Assembly: GCF_002994745.2 (NCBI RefSeq)
Contig: NC_037092.1
Coordinates: 87,334,398-87,398,397 of the forward strand
DNA from: Rosa chinensis
Taxonomy: Eukaryota > Streptophyta > Magnoliopsida > Rosales > Rosaceae
Length of the DNA stretch: 64,000 nt
Direction: 5' to 3'
In this document: in pieces, positions 34,779 to 46,984 of the stretch
Numbering within the stretch: the stretch's first letter is position 1
Layout: the number at the start of each line of letters is the position of its first letter
The notes under the pieces: generated by a model
What the model saw: only the letters and a program-made list of their open reading frames with translations
What the model was told of the DNA's origin: nothing
Databases searched by the model: none
Made by a program: the position numbers and the translations under genes

Positions 34779-34898
<120 letters not shown>

Positions 34899-35379
34899 GC
34901 CAAATCATTGTCGGCGTGGTTGCCGGTTGTTGGAAACTGTAAGGTAATCCTTCCAGATTATTCGAGAAACATAAGACTGCTCGATCCGCTTCTCAGACCC
35001 GGCGACGCCGCAAGCTGACTCAAGTTCATCTTCCGATTTCGGCTACACCATCCAAGCTGAGATCGTCGAGCCGAGCATCTCCATGGGGAAGGAGTACTTC
35101 GAGCGCAACGTCGTCGACATCGTCTTCTGGGGGAACGTTGTCATTTGCATCACCAATTCGAATAAGCTCTTGAATATCAGATTTCCAGAACCCGAACCTG
35201 GTGCTTGCCAACCCAGAGATCGAGGACCCGCCGCTTTGTATGGCCATGATCGAGCCGCAGTAGACTATGTCCGGTGAGATGGGAGAATAGGACATGGGTG
35301 CCCATATCATTTTCTGGGTGCCCAAATCAGAATTTTTTTTTTTTAGTAATGGGACAGAAGGAAAGAAAAAAAAAAGTTT

Positions 35380-35725
35380 TGAATGTCTACTGGGAGGCAA
35401 TAGACGTTTATTGGAAGGCAATAGACGTTTTGAATTGATATAATCTCCTTGTTTTTTTTTTTTTTTTTTTTCTGTAATCAAAGTTTTATTTGTATAAATT
35501 TAGGAAAATTAGTTCCCATTCTGGCGACTGAAAGTTCTATTGGGAGGTAATAGATATCTTTTGGGGGGCAATACATGGCTGATAGTCTTCTATTGGGGGG
35601 CAATACATGGCTAATAGTCGTCTATTGGGGAGCAATAGAGGTCTATTAGGGGGCAATAAAGGTCTATTGGGAGGCAATAGGAAGCAATAGAGGTCTATTT
35701 GGGGGCAATAGATGTTTATTGGGGA
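35380..35725 (+). repeat. Degenerate ~22-30-bp tandem array
   Basis: Variants of CTATTGGGGGGCAATAGA recur about a dozen times (near 35386, 35408, 35537, 35557, 35590, 35623, 35645, 35667, 35695, 35713). Each core CTATTG..CAATAG is self-complementary. Confidence 0.85.
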
Positions 35726-36835
35726 TAAAAAAATCTTTCCGGTGAGATTTTCAACAAATTCCGGTGGGCGGCAGCCGGTGACGGGAATTCGGCGAAAGTT
35801 GGTCTGGCCGGATTCCGGCGGCCGGTGACCGGATTCCTGCAGTCGATGATGGGGCTCCGGCGAAGTCTCCTATGGTTTCTCTCTCTTTCTCTACGTAACA
35901 AAGGGTGAGGGTAAAATGGTATTAAAAAAAATTAAAAAACAAAAAAAAATCTTAATGGGGTATTAGGGAATATCTCCTTAGAGTGTTTTGGATAGGAGAT
36001 AATTAAAAATACTCAATGGGGTAAGTGGGAAAAAAAATCTCTAAAAATGGGGTAAATGGACAAAACCCCATAAAAGAATCCTAAAACAATTTCAAAACTA
36101 GCCTAAAAATATTAAATCCCTAATCGGATAATTAAGACGATACATTAATTTTGGCCTAAATCTGTTAGGGCCCACTAAAGTGAGTCTTGAAGTTCTCGTC
36201 ATTCCCATATTGGAAATGTATCATGCATCTCAAACGGATATTCTGGACAAAAGTTGATCAAATCTGATTCACAATCAAAACCTGACTTTTCGCACGAGAA
36301 ACCAGAAAAGTCCAAAACTAAATTTTCTTGAATACTCCAGCGGGTAGTAACCTGATTACGCGTGAATTACCTATTTTCCAATCACTCTTCTTGATTCTAC
36401 GCCACTTCTTTACTTTTATGGTTTTTTGGCTAAATTGGGCCCATTCTCGTCCTACATCATCAAAGAAAAGTCACGGTTTCATGTTTGCATTCGATAAGAC
36501 GATCCAATCATTAGATGTATTAGATTCCATGAATACAAAAACATCATTGGTCGACATAATTAACTTTTTTAAAAAAGTATTTAGTTTACTTTACATGGTG
36601 ATTAAAAAAAATTATTACGTTATAAACACGTTAAAATTGTGTTAAAAACATATCAACTCTATTATTGAGAAGTTAGGAAAACTGACATGAAAGCATGTTA
36701 AACCAGTGAATAAAATTATCAGTGCAACACGATTATGCTCAACCTGAACCTACTTATTTTATGCTGTGGTAGTCAATTTAATTGTCGCATTCATTAGATT
36801 TCAAAGAAAAATCACGGTTTCGTGTTTGTATTCTG

Positions 36836-37333
36836 ACGGAGGTGCTCCTAGCCAATTTGTTCCAATGGTGGTTAATTAGGGTTGTTTTGGGCCCTCAAGT
36901 TGTCTTGAGCCCTAGTGGTGGTGATGTTGGCCATGGCGGCATTGCAGGTTGTGGTAATGGCAACGATGCTGGTAAAGCCGGTTGTGTCGGCACTGTTGCG
37001 GCGCTAAAGTCAGTCTGCTTCTAGGGTGTCTAGGGTTTGATTCATGCCCTAGGATTATCTTTGGGCTTGAATGTGGGCTTAGTGGCCCACTCTTGTTTTA
37101 TTTTTAGTATTTTTGTTTTTCTTTTTGTTGTATTTTAATAATGAAACGGAGCTCGGTAGGAAGGGTTTAGGGTCCAATTGAGGTATTTCCCTACCGTTTG
37201 AGCGTGCTGTGTTTGTCAGTACAAGGTTACATTTAGGTACTCATTTTATCGGGGCCACATACGTGGCGGGTTCCTTTGTAACTTTGTTGGCCGGAATAAT
37301 GAAAAGTGTTCACATTTCTTCTAAAAAAAAAAA
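36836..37333 (+). mobile_element. 5'-truncated retroposon 3' end with poly-A (LINE-like)
   Basis: Sequence foreign to the repeat unit ends in ACATTTCTTCT followed by A13 at about 37321-37333, the structure of a retroposed 3' UTR. A T-rich 'TTTTATTTTTAGTATTTTTG' segment lies upstream. About 65 bp of the host repeat unit are missing at the junction, so no target duplication is visible. The family is unproven. Confidence 0.5.
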
Positions 37334-37385
37334 AATCATTAGTCAACATAATTAACCTTTTTCAAAAAAATATTCTGTTTAATTT

Positions 37386-38410
37386 AATGCGACTTGGATA
37401 AAATGAGAAAACCTAGTGCTCTGTTAGGTCTTGGGAGCAACGCCTCTCTTAGGGTCGACATCTCCCGTATCTTCCCCTTGTTCAAGGGGATATTGTTAGG
37501 TTTCGACTTACTATTTATTGGTGGAGGCGTTTTGGTCTGGGTTTACAGCGGGGCTGTGGATCTCGGCAGGGAAGCTCCACATGTTTCTGGAGATTGGGCT
37601 CATTGCGGTGGTACGGGCTTAGAGGTTCACCTTCATGGGGATGTGCTGCGTCTCGTTTACAGGTGGGAGGATTGGTGGCTAGACCACTCGAGGTTATGGA
37701 TCAAGACATCAAGTGATCCAAATCTAAGGGCATTTGAGGTTGGAAGTGAGGATTTGGTTATTGCTAGCTTTGGATAGGACATCGCCGATGCTAGGTCAGG
37801 CAAGAGGATCTGCAGCGTAGGGGTTGCAGGGTAGCATGGTCTGGTGGTAGCGTTGTCTGGGTTTTGTTGGGTTCCGATCGAGATTGGTGACAACGAGGGC
37901 AACAAGGGTGGTGACTTTTGGTGTCCTGCTATTCGAGGAAGATCGCCGAATGATGAGCAAATGACCCGCAACCTCTCTAGGCTGGACATGCTGTGTGACA
38001 CCACAGTGGTTGAGGATGGGGTGATCATGTTAGATGGGCCTGAGCCTTCTCTTGGGTATGGGCCTCAAACTGAGCTAGGGTTTGGGCGCTAGGATTTAAC
38101 TCAAACAAGAATAGTTTGGGATTTAACTCCAATCAGCGTTGGAGGGATTCGAGCCTGGGTGTGAGGGCACCTGGATGCTCTTACCAACTCGACCACATGT
38201 GGTGGTTTATTATGCTCAACTTGAACATACTTATTTTTGTCGTGGTAGTCAATTTAATTGTCGCATTCATTAAATGTAAAAAAATATATAATCACGGACA
38301 TGTCAAATTTGCAGATATTGAGTTTGTCTATGCTCTTGTGAATTAGAAATTTGGCAAAAACGCTAACCTCCATAAGATTTAGACACTGTTTTTTTCCGTC
38401 ACTATAAAGG
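37386..38410. repeat. Duplicated block A' (unit 2), first part
   Basis: Colinear with 8301-9380. It includes the same G-rich stretch with a reading MRKPSALLGLGSNA in both copies; the downstream frames differ by indels, so coding constraint is not evident. It ends with AAAGG at the solo-LTR insertion (38406-38410). Confidence 0.85.
38125..38200 (-). other. tRNA-like A/B boxes, possible SINE head (unit 2)
   Basis: The minus strand reads TGGTCGAGTTGG (38184-38195), a good Pol III A box, and GGCTCGAATCC (38145-38155), a good B box, about 30 bp apart as in tRNA genes. It does not fold as a full tRNA (there is no matching acceptor stem). It is the better preserved copy of 9105-9170. Confidence 0.45.
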
Positions 38411-38979
38411 TGATAGGAGCATTTTAATGCTACGTTTTAACAGTTATTTCCCTATATTTTCTGCGTTATTTCCTTAATAAAACTCTGTTTAGGAAAGTTT
38501 CCATTCTTCGAATGGGAAAGTTCCTAATTGTAGAAAGTTTCTGTTTTGTAGTTTCTATTTTCCATTTTTAGAAAGTTTCCATTTTAGTTTAAGAAAGTTT
38601 CCATTTCTTATTTTAGAAAGCTTCTATTTTCAGGTTTTTGGAATAAATAAGCAGAATTGAGTTCATAAATGGAACGAGAAGTTTCATGAAGATGACATGG
38701 CAAGGAGAGAATCAAGGAAGAGTTTTTTTTTTTAAAAAGGAAAATATATTTTCCTTGGGGATTAAATTTGCCGTGTAATACTTAAGGAAAAACAAGGTGA
38801 CAACGTGGGAATTGAAGATGATTGATTGAGGATTTCAAGGAGAGATTTTCTTGCACTATGCCAAAAAGGCCTTCAGACGACACGCATCAGACGACATAAG
38901 TTTCGTTTTATGTCGTCTGAGTTTTTCAGACGACATAATTTTTTTTTCTGTTGTCTGAATGTACACTAAAACCATACTG

Positions 38980-39195
38980 GTTTAATTTGGAAAAATGGTG
39001 AGCATTCAGACAACACATTTGTGTAGTTGTAGAAGGTGGTGATTTCCTATCTCAAATTTGGATAAATGGTGAGCATTCAGACAACACATTTGTGTAGTTG
39101 TAGAAGGTGGTGATTTTCTATCTCAAATTTGGATAAATGGTGAGCATTCAGACAACACATTTGTGTAGTTGTAGAAGGTGGTGATTTCCTATCAA
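38980..39195 (+). repeat. 71-bp tandem repeat, three copies
   Basis: The word GGTGAGCATTCAGACAACAC recurs at 38997, 39068 and 39139, an exact 71-bp period, with nearly identical units. Each unit holds one CAGACAACA subterminal motif. Confidence 0.95.
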
Positions 39196-39776
39196 AATTG
39201 GAGGGATATCCAAAAATTGATTGAGTCTTTTCCCTCTCAAATAGCCACGCTCTAGTTGACTAGAATTTGTGACATTCAGACAACATTTAAATGTCGTCTG
39301 AGTGTGGAGCTTGTTTTAAAATTTTTCAAGTTATTTTGACTCGTGCTTTTGGACATATATAGATCCCTCGCAATTTATCAGCTCTCTCAGCTTGACCTAG
39401 AACTCACAAAACTGAAAACCTCAAAACCAGCCTCTCTCCTCTCACTCAGCTCTCTCAGAACTCGATTCTCACTCTCTCCTAATTCATCTTCTCGCTCTCT
39501 CGATTCTTCTTCTTAGTCTCTCGACCTCTATTCTCAACCTGACCCCAAACTTGACCTCCTCCTCCATTCTCTAGCTCAGACCCGGATCCAGCCTCCTCCG
39601 CATCTGCATCCGCCTCCGACCCCAACCCTAACCTCCTCCTCCTTTCTCCTTCTTCGTCTCAGAAACAATGAACCTGAAGAACACCCCCACAGAGACCACC
39701 GGCGAGTCTTGATTCCTGGGAACCATCTCCGCCTCATCAATTCGAAACCTCCACCCCAGATCCATCTCAACCAAGC

Positions 39777-39950
39777 ATGGAAAATCCTTCTTCAGCCCCA
39801 AAATTTCCCCACCAAATGCCGAAAAAGCCTCTTTCACCTAACCCTTACATCCAAGCCGACCACGATTCAGCTTTCGCTACCAAGCCGCTACCAGTACCGT
39901 TCGATTTGCCCAAATCTCCGACCTCTGCCGCTCAGAACATTCCGGTGAAG
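39777..39950 (+). pseudogene. Unidentified captured first exon
   Basis: An ATG at 39777 opens 58 codons in phase, ending at a GT donor (39951). The product begins MENPSSAPKFPHQMPKKPLS and contains KPLPVPFDLPKSPT; it is Pro/Ser-rich with no domain I recognise. It is preceded by a CT-rich leader (39400-39660), so it looks like the promoter-proximal end of a host gene carried by the CACTA. It could supply the start of a chimeric transcript with the downstream SnRK2 and RPL7 exons. Confidence 0.5.
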
Positions 39951-40479
39951 GTACTTAAGAAATGGAGTACCTTATTTACTACTTTATGTTCTATAATTTG
40001 AAATTGGAGCATGAATTTGGAAAGCTGAGTCTCGAAATTGTTTGATTTGCATAGTGAGATTGATGGATATGAAAATCCCAGGTACATGTCTCTTGTTTTT
40101 CTACTTCATTTTGGTAAGTTGAAATGTAGAATGTAATCGGGTATCTGACATGTGTTCGTGACTGTTTGTTTGGGATGATTATTTGTCGGAGCAGGAGAAC
40201 ACTGAAGTGAAACAGTTTTAACTATCAGTTCGATCTGTTGCTCTTTTCTTAGAGGTACATATTTTGTTTTCTTATTTAAATTCTTTTGGAAACTATAGGG
40301 CAACATTTGGTCTCTTTGGTCTTTGTGTACTAATGTCTGTTGTCGATTTCTTCTTTATCACATGTATATAATGAACAAATTAGAGATTTGCTTGATTCAA
40401 CCATGCGGAACCTTGACGTGGAGATTTTCTTTATTTAGTTGTTTCACTCATTGTTGCTTTCATTTTCTGGGTTTTGCAG

Positions 40480-41271
40480 ATAGATGAAAATGTGCAAAGG
40501 GGAATCATGAACCACAGATCCTTGAAACACCCCAATATTGTTGAATTTAAAGAGGTTAGTAAGAAGTAATGAATTTTGTGCGTGCTCATGTGGAATTGAC
40601 CAATGTTAGAAATGATTTTGCTTCTTCCCCTGAATTGCATATTCCTTTTGTTTGGATTAACATATACTGATGCTGTGTTCTGTATCATTTTCCCATAAGC
40701 ATTGTATATTGAAGTATATATCATGGTCATTTATGCTTAAATTGGTAGCTGAAATCATATACCTCTATTAAAGCTATGATCTTTACTTCATCCACTCTTT
40801 ATTAATATGGAGTGGAGCCTATTTCTGACAGATTGGGTGTTTAAGAGTTTTGGGGTCTCTTTCATCCAAGTCCTGCTGACACCAACTCATCAAGGTATAT
40901 TAATGGAGTATGCTGAAGGAGGAGAACTGTATGAGAGAATTTGCAAGGCTGGTAAATTTAGTGAGGATGATGCAAAGTAATTTTCGAGGGGGTGAGTTTT
41001 ATTTCATGGAAAGCGGCCCCTTTACAATTTCCAGAAAAAGAAAAACGATCCATCTTATCTTAAAGTACTTTTTTATTGGTATGCTGCTATATGAGGAATT
41101 TCTTTTAGTTTTCATTTCCCTTTCTTATTAGGGTCTCTGCATTTCTCTTTATAGAGAATAACAATCCTTGAAATTAAGAGCCATCCTTGGTTTGTAAAGA
41201 ACTTACCTTTGGAAATGATGGAAGGAGGAAGTTGGGAAAGCATTGAGGTGAACAATTTCCCAAAGTGTTGA
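40480..41271 (+). pseudogene. Captured SnRK2 protein-kinase exons
   Basis: Three separated exon-like pieces. 40480-40554 encodes [20 protein letters not shown] and VEFKE with AG and GT borders. 40871-40976 encodes [20 protein letters not shown], then [15 protein letters not shown]. 41156-41271 encodes RITILEIKSHPWFVKNLPLE and MMEGGSW before a stop. These are the alpha-C/hinge region and the end of the kinase domain of plant SnRK2 (ABA/osmotic-stress kinases). The glycine loop, catalytic loop (HRDLKLEN) and activation segment are missing, so no kinase can be made. The intervening exons were lost or never captured. Confidence 0.85.
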
Positions 41272-41304
41272 AGAATTTCAGTCTATAATACAATAGGCAG
41301 AGAG

Positions 41305-41423
41305 ATGAGGAATGGGCCTTGGCAAAGACGCAGGGGCTTGAAGCCACCAAGAAAAAGAATGCTGAGAATAGGAAGCTTATTTACAACAAATCCAAACAGT
41401 ACACCAAGGAGTATGCGGAGAAG
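41305..41423 (+). pseudogene. RPL7: Captured ribosomal protein L7 (uL30) exon
   Basis: The reading [20 protein letters not shown] continuing [20 protein letters not shown] matches the N-terminal helix region of plant 60S ribosomal protein L7, ending at a GT donor (41424). Only this exon is recognisable. It lies 34 bases after the SnRK2 piece on the same strand, so the two come from unrelated genes joined within the element. Confidence 0.82.
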
Positions 41424-42065
41424 GTACATCTTGTTTGGTTTATTATATTAATTTTCACTCTGCTTTGAATTGATTTGCCCAGCTATTTGTTTTTGTTTTT
41501 TTTCCGAGTGTTATTTCACTTGCTTGTCTTAAGGTAGTTGTTCAATGAAATAATGATTCTTTCTATTGCCAGGTTTCTGATTGCCAAGTTCGTTCTCTAT
41601 GTATGTTGTTTCTCTTTCATTAGGGTTGTTTCTTCTAGGCAAACCTACCATGGCAGTTTCAGTTGCAGCTGCTGGGGTAATCCTCGGCTAGCCTTTCTCA
41701 AACCTGCCATGACAATTCTACATTGGTTATGGTAAGTATATCCTATATGGCTATATTCCATCTAACTTTGTTATAGCTACCTGTGGTATATGCTTTGGTG
41801 AAAAAAATGCTAGAAAAGAATATTGTCCTGTATGGGTGTTTGGAAACAAATGAACAAGAGAGTAAATGAACTGATAGATCGAGTTACAGAATGCTACAGA
41901 TGCTGTTTTTTTGTTTTGATGACATGCTAGAGTTCAAGTTGCATGCAAGAAGTATGTTGCAACAGGTGCTTTTCCTCTGACTCTTGTATTAAAAAAATAT
42001 AGTCTGATATTGACAAGTATCTATGTATTCTCACTGTTTTGTTTTGCTTTCCTTTTAATTAACAG

Positions 42066-43360
42066 TTTATTTGCCGATGCTAAGATTGAGGATTTCATCC
42101 AAATGGACTTGGTAAGTAAGATAATCCTTTAATATTTTGTATCATTGTTTGCCTGTTGAAAGTGATAGAATTTACATAGGAATTGGCATACTGGGCTCAC
42201 TAGTTTCCAGATCCAGCGACCTGTTTTTGTAAAACTGTAATTTTCTGTTAATAATTTGAAGCTATTTTCTTCTGAGAATTTGTAGTGGACTTGTTAAAGA
42301 GTATTTCAGACTTGGAATCTCCTAAAAACGATTTTTCTATAATTAGTTATGATTTTTCAAAGTTACAGGTCTATTGTAGGAATTTCTGAAAACAGTATTA
42401 CTGTCATGTTCTTTCTGCAGCACTGCTATATTGTCGTGCTGATTAGCTTTCCTTTGATAGTTTAGAGGCATATCATTTTTCTTCCACCCTTTTCTGAGAG
42501 TACCAAGTGCACTTCTCCTATGCATTTGTATAGCATGATATACCTTATTAATCTTGCGTAAGAGTCGCTTCACATTGTTGTCTATGATTTGATCTGTGTA
42601 GGCTGTTAATGGGTGGCTATGGATTGTATCTTGGATACCGAAAATGATATTATGATTATGTGGTATGAAAATACAATCAACCGTAGCATAGAAGTAGTAA
42701 CTGAAACAAGATTATGTTGTGTTCATGATATGTTGTGATGATTTCAGGAGGAGAAGGCCAAGGTCAAAGACTTGCACCCCGAGCTTCTAGCTGGGATGTT
42801 CTTTTTCTTTTTGCTGGAACAACTGGTGGAGCAACAACTCTTCTGACTTCTCACAAACCCAATCTGGGAAGCAGCTTCACGTCAATGATTTCTATCGATC
42901 TCTATTGCTCTACTGTGGTAGATGAAGTAACTACAGGTAATTGTTTAGTTTCTGCAATTTTTTATTTTTTCTTGAGTGGACATCTGCATTTGTTCTTGTT
43001 TTGACCATTGGATATGAGTCCTGGCCATTATAACCATTAGTATCCAGTAATTTATGCCAAGTTTCCAAACATTTTTGTTATGAATCTGTTTATTTCTATA
43101 TAAGAAACTAAAATAGGCAACTATTACATCAAAATATCTTCTCGTCTAAGCACATGAGTACCCCTAGTATGTTTGGTCATGTTATATTAGTTCATTTCTA
43201 CAAGAGTGGCATCTTAATTGAGATTTCCTTTTAACATGTTATGTTTGTTTCTCCCCTATTTTGGTGATAATCATGCATGCTTCTGTGTAGGAAGCTGTCA
43301 AGGGACAATTATGGAGATTATGTGAACCCCAAGGGAAGCCACCAGGTGTAATACAGTAGT
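42066..43360 (+). pseudogene. Further exon-like pieces of unknown origin in the CACTA
   Basis: 42066-42111 (FADAKIEDFIQMDL) and a piece starting at 42748 (EEKAKVKDLHPELLAGM) both follow an AG; the first also ends at a GT. A third starts at 43291 (EAVKGQLWRLCEPQGKPPG). They look like coding exons by composition and borders, but I cannot name the genes. Long T-rich intron-like stretches separate them. Confidence 0.4.
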
Positions 43361-43639
43361 ACAACTAGCTAGTTCCTATATTTAACTTGTGTCTAGTAGA
43401 AATTTTTCCTTCATTAAGAATTTGGACTTGTTTGCAGATTCAAATTAGTAGATATGAGCCGTTTTGAACTGATGCTCATGATTAGGTTTGTGTACATGAG
43501 ACAATGATGGATTAGTGGAAATTGCAATGAATGATTTTGGATGTGGATTTTATAGTTTCATGAATGAGCAATTTTAATTTCCAGATGCATGTATACCAGT
43601 TGTAACAGGAGACTATTAATGTGTTATCTCAAATTGCAA

Positions 43640-44357
43640 GCTACAACAAAAGCACACCAAAATGTGTGGTTGCAGCTAAACAAAAACAACACAAAAATCA
43701 AATAGAAGTCTATTGTATTTTTGGCATTGGGACGACAGAAAATTGTAGTCTAAAGGGCAAAACAACAACATAAGTTAGACGAAAGTGTTGGCTAAAACAT
43801 ATAATAACAATAAATAAGTGTGGTTGGAATCAATCATAGACAATATAAAAGACCTCATAAAAGATCTTTCACACAATACTTAAGTGTCGTATGTATGTAC
43901 CCTAGAACGACACTTAATTGTCCTCTGATGCTCTTTACGACCACATATAATTGTCTTTTAAAGTAAATTAGCACAACCTTTAAATGTTGTTGTATGAGAG
44001 AAAACACTACATACGAGTCTTCATATTTCTTATTTAAGGGCATTCAGACCACACAAATAAGTCTTGCAAATATGCTTCACACAATAGTATTTAAAAAATA
44101 CTGTGGTTGTTTTGTCTATCAGACAATACAAAACTGTTGTTTGAATGCTTTTAAAGATACATATCACAATGTTCCCAAAATGCAAAACTCATCAGACAAC
44201 ACAAGATTTTTATTTTTTTATGTCGTTTGATTTTTCAGAAGACAGAACACTTCTGTCGTCTGATGCCCCCAAGAGACGACACCGTACTAGACGACACATT
44301 TTTGTTCGTTCAGACGACAGAACAGTTCTGTCGTCTGAAGGCCTTTTTGGCATAGTG
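43640..44357 (+). repeat. CACTA-2 right subterminal region with palindromes
   Basis: Multiple CACAACA, GACGACA and complementary words. A perfect 14-bp inverted repeat with a single-base spacer (arms TCAGACGACAGAAC at 44310-44323 and its complement at 44325-44338) lies just inside the terminus, with a related pair at 44235-44262. Confidence 0.85.
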
Positions 44358-44360
44358 TTG

Positions 44361-45936
44361 GGAGACTTTTATGAAAAGAAATATTGTTGGAGGAATAATT
44401 TGGTGTGATTGCCAACGTGAAAATCAGAAATAATCAAGGAGATGACGCCAAGAGAGATTCAAGGGAGATATTTATGGAAGGAAAATATGTGTGCACTAAG
44501 GAAAAGCTAAAAAGGCGTCTAGATTCATCCCTAAATTCCCTAAAGGAATGTTGGCCGAAATTCATGAAGAAAATCAGAATAATTTCAAGGAAATTCGGCA
44601 ATTAAATATTAGGGAGGTATTTTAGAGAATTATGATTGGTCGGAACACATCACAAGGCTTACTTGGCATTCTATGATTGGTTGGACCACATCACAAGCTT
44701 ACTTGGCGAATTATCATTGGTTGAAGCTATGTGGAAAATTCTGATTGCTTTGTGAACCCTAGCCATGCTCCTATATAAAACTCCCCCTTTCTCAACGTCG
44801 AGGGTCCTCTCTCTCCCCCATACAATTTACACTTTAGAAAAAAATCAGAAAATCTTCTTAGCATAGCCGTGAGTTTCTCCATCCTCTAGTCATCTCCACG
44901 AGTTCAAGCAAGGCCAAGGGAGAAGAAGCACAGCCGTGAGCATCCATCATCCATCTCCAACCTTGAAGCTTGCTTTCGAGATTCAAGAGACCACCACATC
45001 AATCGTTCATCACCATCTCCATCTCACGGTGTAACCCGATTCTCCTTTGTAACCTTTGCTTTGAATTTCGTTGGTTTTGTTCTAGTTGACATATGTGTTT
45101 GAACAAATATTAATTTCTGGAATTTTATGATTAATTGAGAATTTTCAGATTCATATATTGTGATTCGAGAGTTGCTTATGTGAGTTTGTTTAATTAAATT
45201 TGCGTTATAGATAAGTTTTGTATTTTAATCTTATGTGGTTGCAAACACTTAGGGTTTCGATATAATTGGTGCTAGGTTTAAGAACATGAAATCGACTTTT
45301 CATTTTGTGTAAACTTGAATCAAAGTAGTAAAGGTTTTGTACAAAGATCGAATTTAATTAACAAGGATTGCAATTATGTGGACTTTTCCATACTAAGTTG
45401 TACACTTGAGTTGATAGCCTTTCTCTATGTGTAATGCGTTAAACATGACATGATTGACTAGCTTTCTAGGGTTTGATTGCATGTTTGATAGGATTAATCT
45501 AGGTGCTTTCGCTTAGGTTAATTAGCATTGAAAAGTAAAAAATGGGAATTCATTTGCTTTCTAATGTTTCACATGATCAACTCCTTTCTCATGACTTAGA
45601 TGAACAATATTAGGGTTTGAGTCAATTTTAATCATATGTTTCGATTTTGATCTTTGTTCTCTCATTCCATCTTTGTATTTACGTTTTTGCATTTTAATTG
45701 TTTTGTTTACTTAGGATAATTTTCGAAATCAAAATCCAAAACCCCCCATTTTTCGTAAATAATGTTTATACTTGTGAATATCTTTGTGAATATTATACTT
45801 TGTTTTAATTTTAATTGTTTAATTGTTTGCCAATGACAGGTGTACCCTCAATCCCCGGAATAGAACGATCCCTATTTGCTTATACTACTAACGATATTTT
45901 CAGGGTTAAATTATGCGCTTGCTTTTAGGCGCATCA
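44361..45936 (+). other. Right part of the second solo LTR
   Basis: Continues the ~2-kb LTR. A tandem pair GATTGGT..ACCACATCACAAG occurs at 44632-44700. A TATA-like CTATATAAAAC (44771-44781) precedes a C/T-rich leader, so an LTR promoter is plausible there. No ORF of note. Confidence 0.55.
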
Positions 45937-45941
45937 AAAGG

Positions 45942-46576
45942 TTGAGTCCAGTAAAATACTACTTGTATTTATTGAGATTGTGTGACCAAATGAAAATAAT
46001 CGTCTAAATGTTTAGTAAGTGATTTAGCAATATGGTAAGAATTGGGCAACATCCAAACAAGCCAGAGAGATATTTTAGCTACTACTTAAGCCAAGGAACA
46101 ACATATAGCAAGGTTTGAGCCAGATAAGATGCAAGATCCAAACGAGGAAGAAAACTAAGAACGAAGTCATCTAGGTCTAGCAAGACCTCTAGACTCCTCA
46201 TCAACACCAGCTAAAGTATATACTCATGATCTTGATTATGACAAACAGATCCAAGGAGTGCCCAAGTCATCGACCAGCAACGAAAATCCATTGACAGTAG
46301 ACGAGTTGTATGCTGCAAGCTAGACCAGTCACCATGCCAGCCTTAAGCATTTGCTTTCAGCAAACACACCAGCAAGAGGATAGGAGTCCTCCCACTTTCC
46401 ATTGATGATATGATAGAGCTGAGTCAACTTCAACCAAGAGGTAGAATATATACTGAAGCTCAAATCCAACTTGACACCAAATTAATTTCAGCCGAAGCTA
46501 ACTCATACCAGCCACAACAACTCAAACAGTTCCTGTAACTCTGCAAGTACCTATAATTTACACCATCACTGTCACT
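45942..46576. repeat. Duplicated block A' (unit 2), second part
   Basis: Colinear with 9381-9998 of unit 1 (shared text such as CTACTTGTATTTATTGAGATT and CAATATGGTAAGAATTGGGC). AT-rich, without an ORF. It ends at the Harbinger-like insertion. Confidence 0.85.
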
Positions 46577-46984
46577 TTTAGGCTATGTTTGGTATGGCTG
46601 TTCCTTGAGAAAAAGCTGGCTTCTGCTTATTTCTGAGAATAAGTGGCTGAAAAGCAAAGCTGCTGAGTGTTTGGTAAACTGGCTTTTTATAAGGGCTGTC
46701 AGTGGCAGAAGCAGTGGCAAAGTATTTGGTAAATCAAACTGGCTTGTGCTTTTTATTTGTGGAATGACCGAATTGGACATGAGAGATTATTTTGCTTAAT
46801 TAATTGTATATAAAACAATATTGTTCAAATGATCTTGTTATTATTTTTAATCTTTATTATGTCCGTATTAATTTTTGTTAACTTTGAATTTTTATAAAGC
46901 ATGGTGACTATTTGATTAATATTGGACAATATGATTATAAATCATGGTGACTATATTATTATAAATCATAGTTTCTAGTTCACA

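Larger units (their letters stand above)
38854..44357 (+). mobile_element. Non-autonomous CACTA element with captured exons (Pack-CACTA), 5.5 kb
   Basis: Termini CACTATGCCAAAAAGGCCTT and the inverted copy ending at 44357, with TSD TTG (38851-38853 and 44358-44360). Subterminal CAGACGACA words parallel the CAGACAACA words of the first CACTA. No transposase is present. Instead, plus-strand exon pieces with splice sites are strung together: an unidentified first exon (39777-39950), SnRK2 kinase exons (40480-40554, 40871-40976, 41156-41271), a ribosomal protein L7 exon (about 41305-41423) and further unidentified pieces (42066-42111, 42748-42900, 43291-43360). Confidence 0.9.
38411..45936 (+). 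mobile_element. Solo LTR (~2.0 kb) containing a second CACTA element
   Basis: Starts TGATAGGAGCATTTTAATGC and ends TTTTAGGCGCATCA, flanked by a perfect 5-bp duplication AAAGG (38406-38410, 45937-45941). Unit 1 preserves the empty site at about 9380. After removing the CACTA (38854-44357), about 2.0 kb remain with no gag or pol. It includes a leader-like segment (44760-45060) and the 3' motif CCCCGGAATAGAACGATCCC near 45855. Confidence 0.82.

Noticed and set aside
38145..38195. Genuine tRNA gene on the minus strand
   Set aside because: A and B boxes are present, but there is no acceptor stem pairing or anticodon loop in place; no tRNA can be called.
40480..41271. Functional SnRK2 kinase gene
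   Set aside because: The glycine-rich loop, catalytic loop and activation segment are missing; only three exon fragments within CACTA termini.
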